This document shows, one piece after another, positions 62,185 to 64,000 of a stretch of DNA of 64,000 nucleotides. The DNA is from an uncultured Pelagibacteraceae bacterium (GTDB taxonomy: Bacteria; Pseudomonadota; Alphaproteobacteria; Pelagibacterales; Pelagibacteraceae). The notes beneath the pieces were generated by a model. The model was given only the letters and a program-made list of their open reading frames with translations, was not told the DNA's origin and did not search any database. The stretch is taken from NCBI GenBank assembly GCA_902589345.1, contig CACISU010000001.1, positions 248,001-312,000 on the forward strand, given 5' to 3'. A program made the position numbers and the translations under genes. Within the stretch, counting starts at the first letter, position 1. Each line of letters starts with the position of its first letter.

Positions 62185-62671
62185 ATTTTTTTTTTAATGC
62201 TTTAATTACACTTTTCGATGTAAAACTATTTATGTTACCTTTTAATTCAGCTATTTCTTTAATAAGTCTCGATGAAATAATTTGATTTTTAACATCTGAC
62301 ATTAAAAAAATAGTTTCAATATTATTATTAAGTTTTCTATTCATACCAGCTAGCTGAAATTCATATTCAAAATCTGAAACAGCTCTTAATCCTCTTAAAA
62401 TAATATTAGACTTAAATTTTTTGCAGATATCAGTTGTTAAGTTATTAAAAGATATAATGTTAATTTTATTTTTTTTAAACTTTAAATCTTTATATAAAGC
62501 TTCTTTAACTATTGCCATTCTTTCCTCAACTGAAAAAAGACATTTCTTTTCATTGCTCTCAGAAATTGCAACGAAAATTTTATCTACCAGTTTTAAAGAT
62601 TTATTTATTACATCAACATGACCGTAGGTAATTGGATCAAACGTACCAGGATAGATTGCAATTTTTTTCAT
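62177..62671 (-). CDS. coaD: phosphopantetheine adenylyltransferase
   Basis: This 164-residue nucleotidyltransferase makes dephospho-CoA. IAIYPGTFDPITYGHVDVINKSLKL holds the (T/H)xGH ATP site. LRGLRAVSDFEYEFQLAGMNRKL and FLMSDVKNQIISSRLIKEIAELKGN are the substrate and ATP regions. The length is normal. Its start codon shares a base with the gyrA stop. Confidence 0.97.
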   Translation of the reverse strand: MKKIAIYPGTFDPITYGHVDVINKSLKLVDKIFVAISESNEKKCLFSVEERMAIVKEALYKDLKFKKNKINIISFNNLTTDICKKFKSNIILRGLRAVSDFEYEFQLAGMNRKLNNNIETIFLMSDVKNQIISSRLIKEIAELKGNINSFTSKSVIKALKKKYE

Positions 62672-64000
62672 TAAATCAAGTTATCATCTATTTTAATAGC
62701 TGAAACAACCTTTTCATCACCAGTAAGCTTAATTATTCTTACACCCTGGGTATTTCTTCCAGCAATTCTAATTTCTTTGACAGAAGTTCTTATAACTCTT
62801 CCTTTATTAGTTGAAATTAATATTTCGTCACCCTCATTTACTGGAAATGAAGAAGATACATTTCCATTTCTTTGAGAATTAACAATACCTATTATTCCTT
62901 TTCCACCTCTATTTGTGACTCGATAGTCAAAATGTGATGTTCTTTTACCGTAACCATTTTCTGTAATAGATAGAATATATGAATTGCTAGCTTTTTTTTC
63001 AGACTTCTCATCTTTGTTTAGTTTCCCATTTTTTTTTATTTTATCATGATTAATTATAGATAATGATACTATGTTATCATTATCCTGTAGATTTATTCCT
63101 CTTATCCCTTTTGATGATCTTCCTTTGAAAACTCTAAGTTTTTTTGCCTCAAATCTTATACATTTACCAAGTTTAGTGCTTAATATTATATCTTGATCAT
63201 CTTTACATATTTTAACACCTACAATTTTATCATCACTATCTAATTTCATAGCAATTTTGCCTGATGTATTTATTGACTCGAAATCATCTAAATTATTTTT
63301 TCTAATTTTCCCTTTCGCAGTTGCGAATATAATATGGGTATTTTTTGTTTCAGACTCAGCATCTGGAAACGGCATGATTGAGCTTATAGATTGATGATTT
63401 TTCAAAGGAAGTATATTAAATAGAGATTTTCCTCTTGAAGATGATGATCCCTCAGGAATTTTCCATGCTTTAATTCTATAAACTAAGCCTTCTGTAGAAA
63501 AAAACAAAACTTGAGTGTGAGTATTGACGGATAGTGTTTGAACAACTGAATCCTCTTCACGGGTTTTAATGCCACTTTTTCCTTTACCTCCTCTTTTTTG
63601 TTGTTTTACACTTTTTAAAGGCCCTCTTTTTATATACCCTTGGAGAGTTACTGTAATTATTACACTTTCTTTTTGAATAGTTTCTTCAATATCGTAATTT
63701 AAAACTGCATCTATTATTTTAGTTCTTCTAGGGACTGAGAATTTATCTTTTATAAATTTTAGCTCATTACTAATTACTTTTAATAGTTCTTTCTTTGAAT
63801 TAATTATATTTTTATATTGAACAATAAGATCAGCTAATTTTTTAATTTCTACTTCAATCTCATTAATTCCTAATGCAGTTAATTTTTGAAGTCTTAATTC
63901 TAGTATTGATGCTACTTGGTCGGAACTAAATGAATATTGGTTCTTACTATTTTTGTTTTCAACTAGTTTAATTAATTTTAAAGATTTATTAATTTTCCAC
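62671..64000 (-). CDS. gyrA: DNA gyrase subunit A, C-terminal part (partial)
   Basis: The frame runs from the right edge to the stop at 62671, about 443 residues. The part near the edge reads like the end of the breakage-reunion domain (SSDQVASILELRLQKLTALG and the coiled-coil that follows). The GyrA box QKRGGKG lies at about 63581-63601, which marks gyrase rather than ParC. Then comes the beta-pinwheel DNA-wrapping domain (FFSTEGLVYRIKAWKIPEG, RGIRGINLQDND, STNKGRVIRTSVKEI). The catalytic Tyr is outside the window. There is no acidic tail. Confidence 0.95.
   Translation of the reverse strand, partial: WKINKSLKLIKLVENKNSKNQYSFSSDQVASILELRLQKLTALGINEIEVEIKKLADLIVQYKNIINSKKELLKVISNELKFIKDKFSVPRRTKIIDAVLNYDIEETIQKESVIITVTLQGYIKRGPLKSVKQQKRGGKGKSGIKTREEDSVVQTLSVNTHTQVLFFSTEGLVYRIKAWKIPEGSSSSRGKSLFNILPLKNHQSISSIMPFPDAESETKNTHIIFATAKGKIRKNNLDDFESINTSGKIAMKLDSDDKIVGVKICKDDQDIILSTKLGKCIRFEAKKLRVFKGRSSKGIRGINLQDNDNIVSLSIINHDKIKKNGKLNKDEKSEKKASNSYILSITENGYGKRTSHFDYRVTNRGGKGIIGIVNSQRNGNVSSSFPVNEGDEILISTNKGRVIRTSVKEIRIAGRNTQGVRIIKLTGDEKVVSAIKIDDNLI

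Overview
The window is a compact, very A+T-rich stretch of bacterial chromosome. Intergenic gaps are mostly under 100 bp, stop and start codons often overlap, and codon use is strongly A/T-biased. Gene content and order point to the SAR11 clade (Pelagibacterales, Alphaproteobacteria). The main pointers are a heterotetrameric sarcosine oxidase operon, the alphaproteobacterial nrdR-ribD-ribE-ribB-ribH-nusB-thiL run, the rsh-pyrE-pdxJ-acpS-lepB-rnc-recO run, the rlpA-dacA-tmk-holB-metG-tatD run, homologues of mitochondrial assembly factors (CBP3-like, SdhE, NDUFS4-like) and a K+-independent proton-pumping pyrophosphatase. The assignment is an inference from genes and composition, not from a marker-gene tree.

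Layout. 1-6.6 kb: the end of trhO, a MATE exporter, and on the minus strand soxB-soxD-soxA-soxG, which demethylates sarcosine and feeds one-carbon units to tetrahydrofolate; glyA at 18.5 kb belongs to the same one-carbon network. 6.7-9.0 kb: tRNA-Ser(GCT) and a Slt-type lytic transglycosylase. 9.1-16.4 kb: one plus-strand housekeeping run from dapA to recO. 16.4-29.9 kb: hemB (minus), a beta-hydroxylase-like protein, rpiB-glyA-nrdR, the riboflavin genes, nusB, thiL, hppA, a divergent bamE/CBP3-like pair, then rpmF-plsX-ihfA-merR-rpmG. 30-39.4 kb: chorismate mutase, ctaA, metY, rplM-rpsI, argC, a small lipoprotein, hom, an AEC transporter, a glutathione peroxidase, nhaA and a zinc-ribbon membrane protein. 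39.4-44.2 kb: tRNA-Pro, an NDUFS4-like protein, an SbmA-like transporter, glpX, tRNA-Glu, a GIY-YIG protein and a two-domain glycosyltransferase.

44.2-47.1 kb is the accessory-looking part. It holds a Cre-like tyrosine recombinase whose promoter lies against a 14-bp perfect inverted repeat with a 7-bp spacer, the architecture of a lox-type crossover site. It also holds several tiny membrane proteins, a DUF2938 protein, a one-domain alkyltransferase, and a GC-rich structured non-coding RNA of about 190 nt ending in a strong intrinsic terminator. This recombinase/site pair and the RNA are the best candidates for something undescribed.

47.1-56.4 kb is a long minus-strand operon of cell-envelope and replication/translation genes. 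56.5-64 kb carries tRNA-Ser(TGA), sdhE, recG, a DUF502 protein, an M48 peptidase, tRNA-Lys, tgt, a cyclophilin, coaD and the 3' part of gyrA, which runs off the right edge.

Several housekeeping proteins show streamlining: an RSH enzyme without the helical and zinc-finger regions, a Tgt without its zinc cysteines, a RibB fused to a degenerate GTP cyclohydrolase II domain, an NrdR with CxC knuckles, and gene clusters lacking era and fabH at their usual places. No rRNA operon, CRISPR array or insertion sequence is visible.
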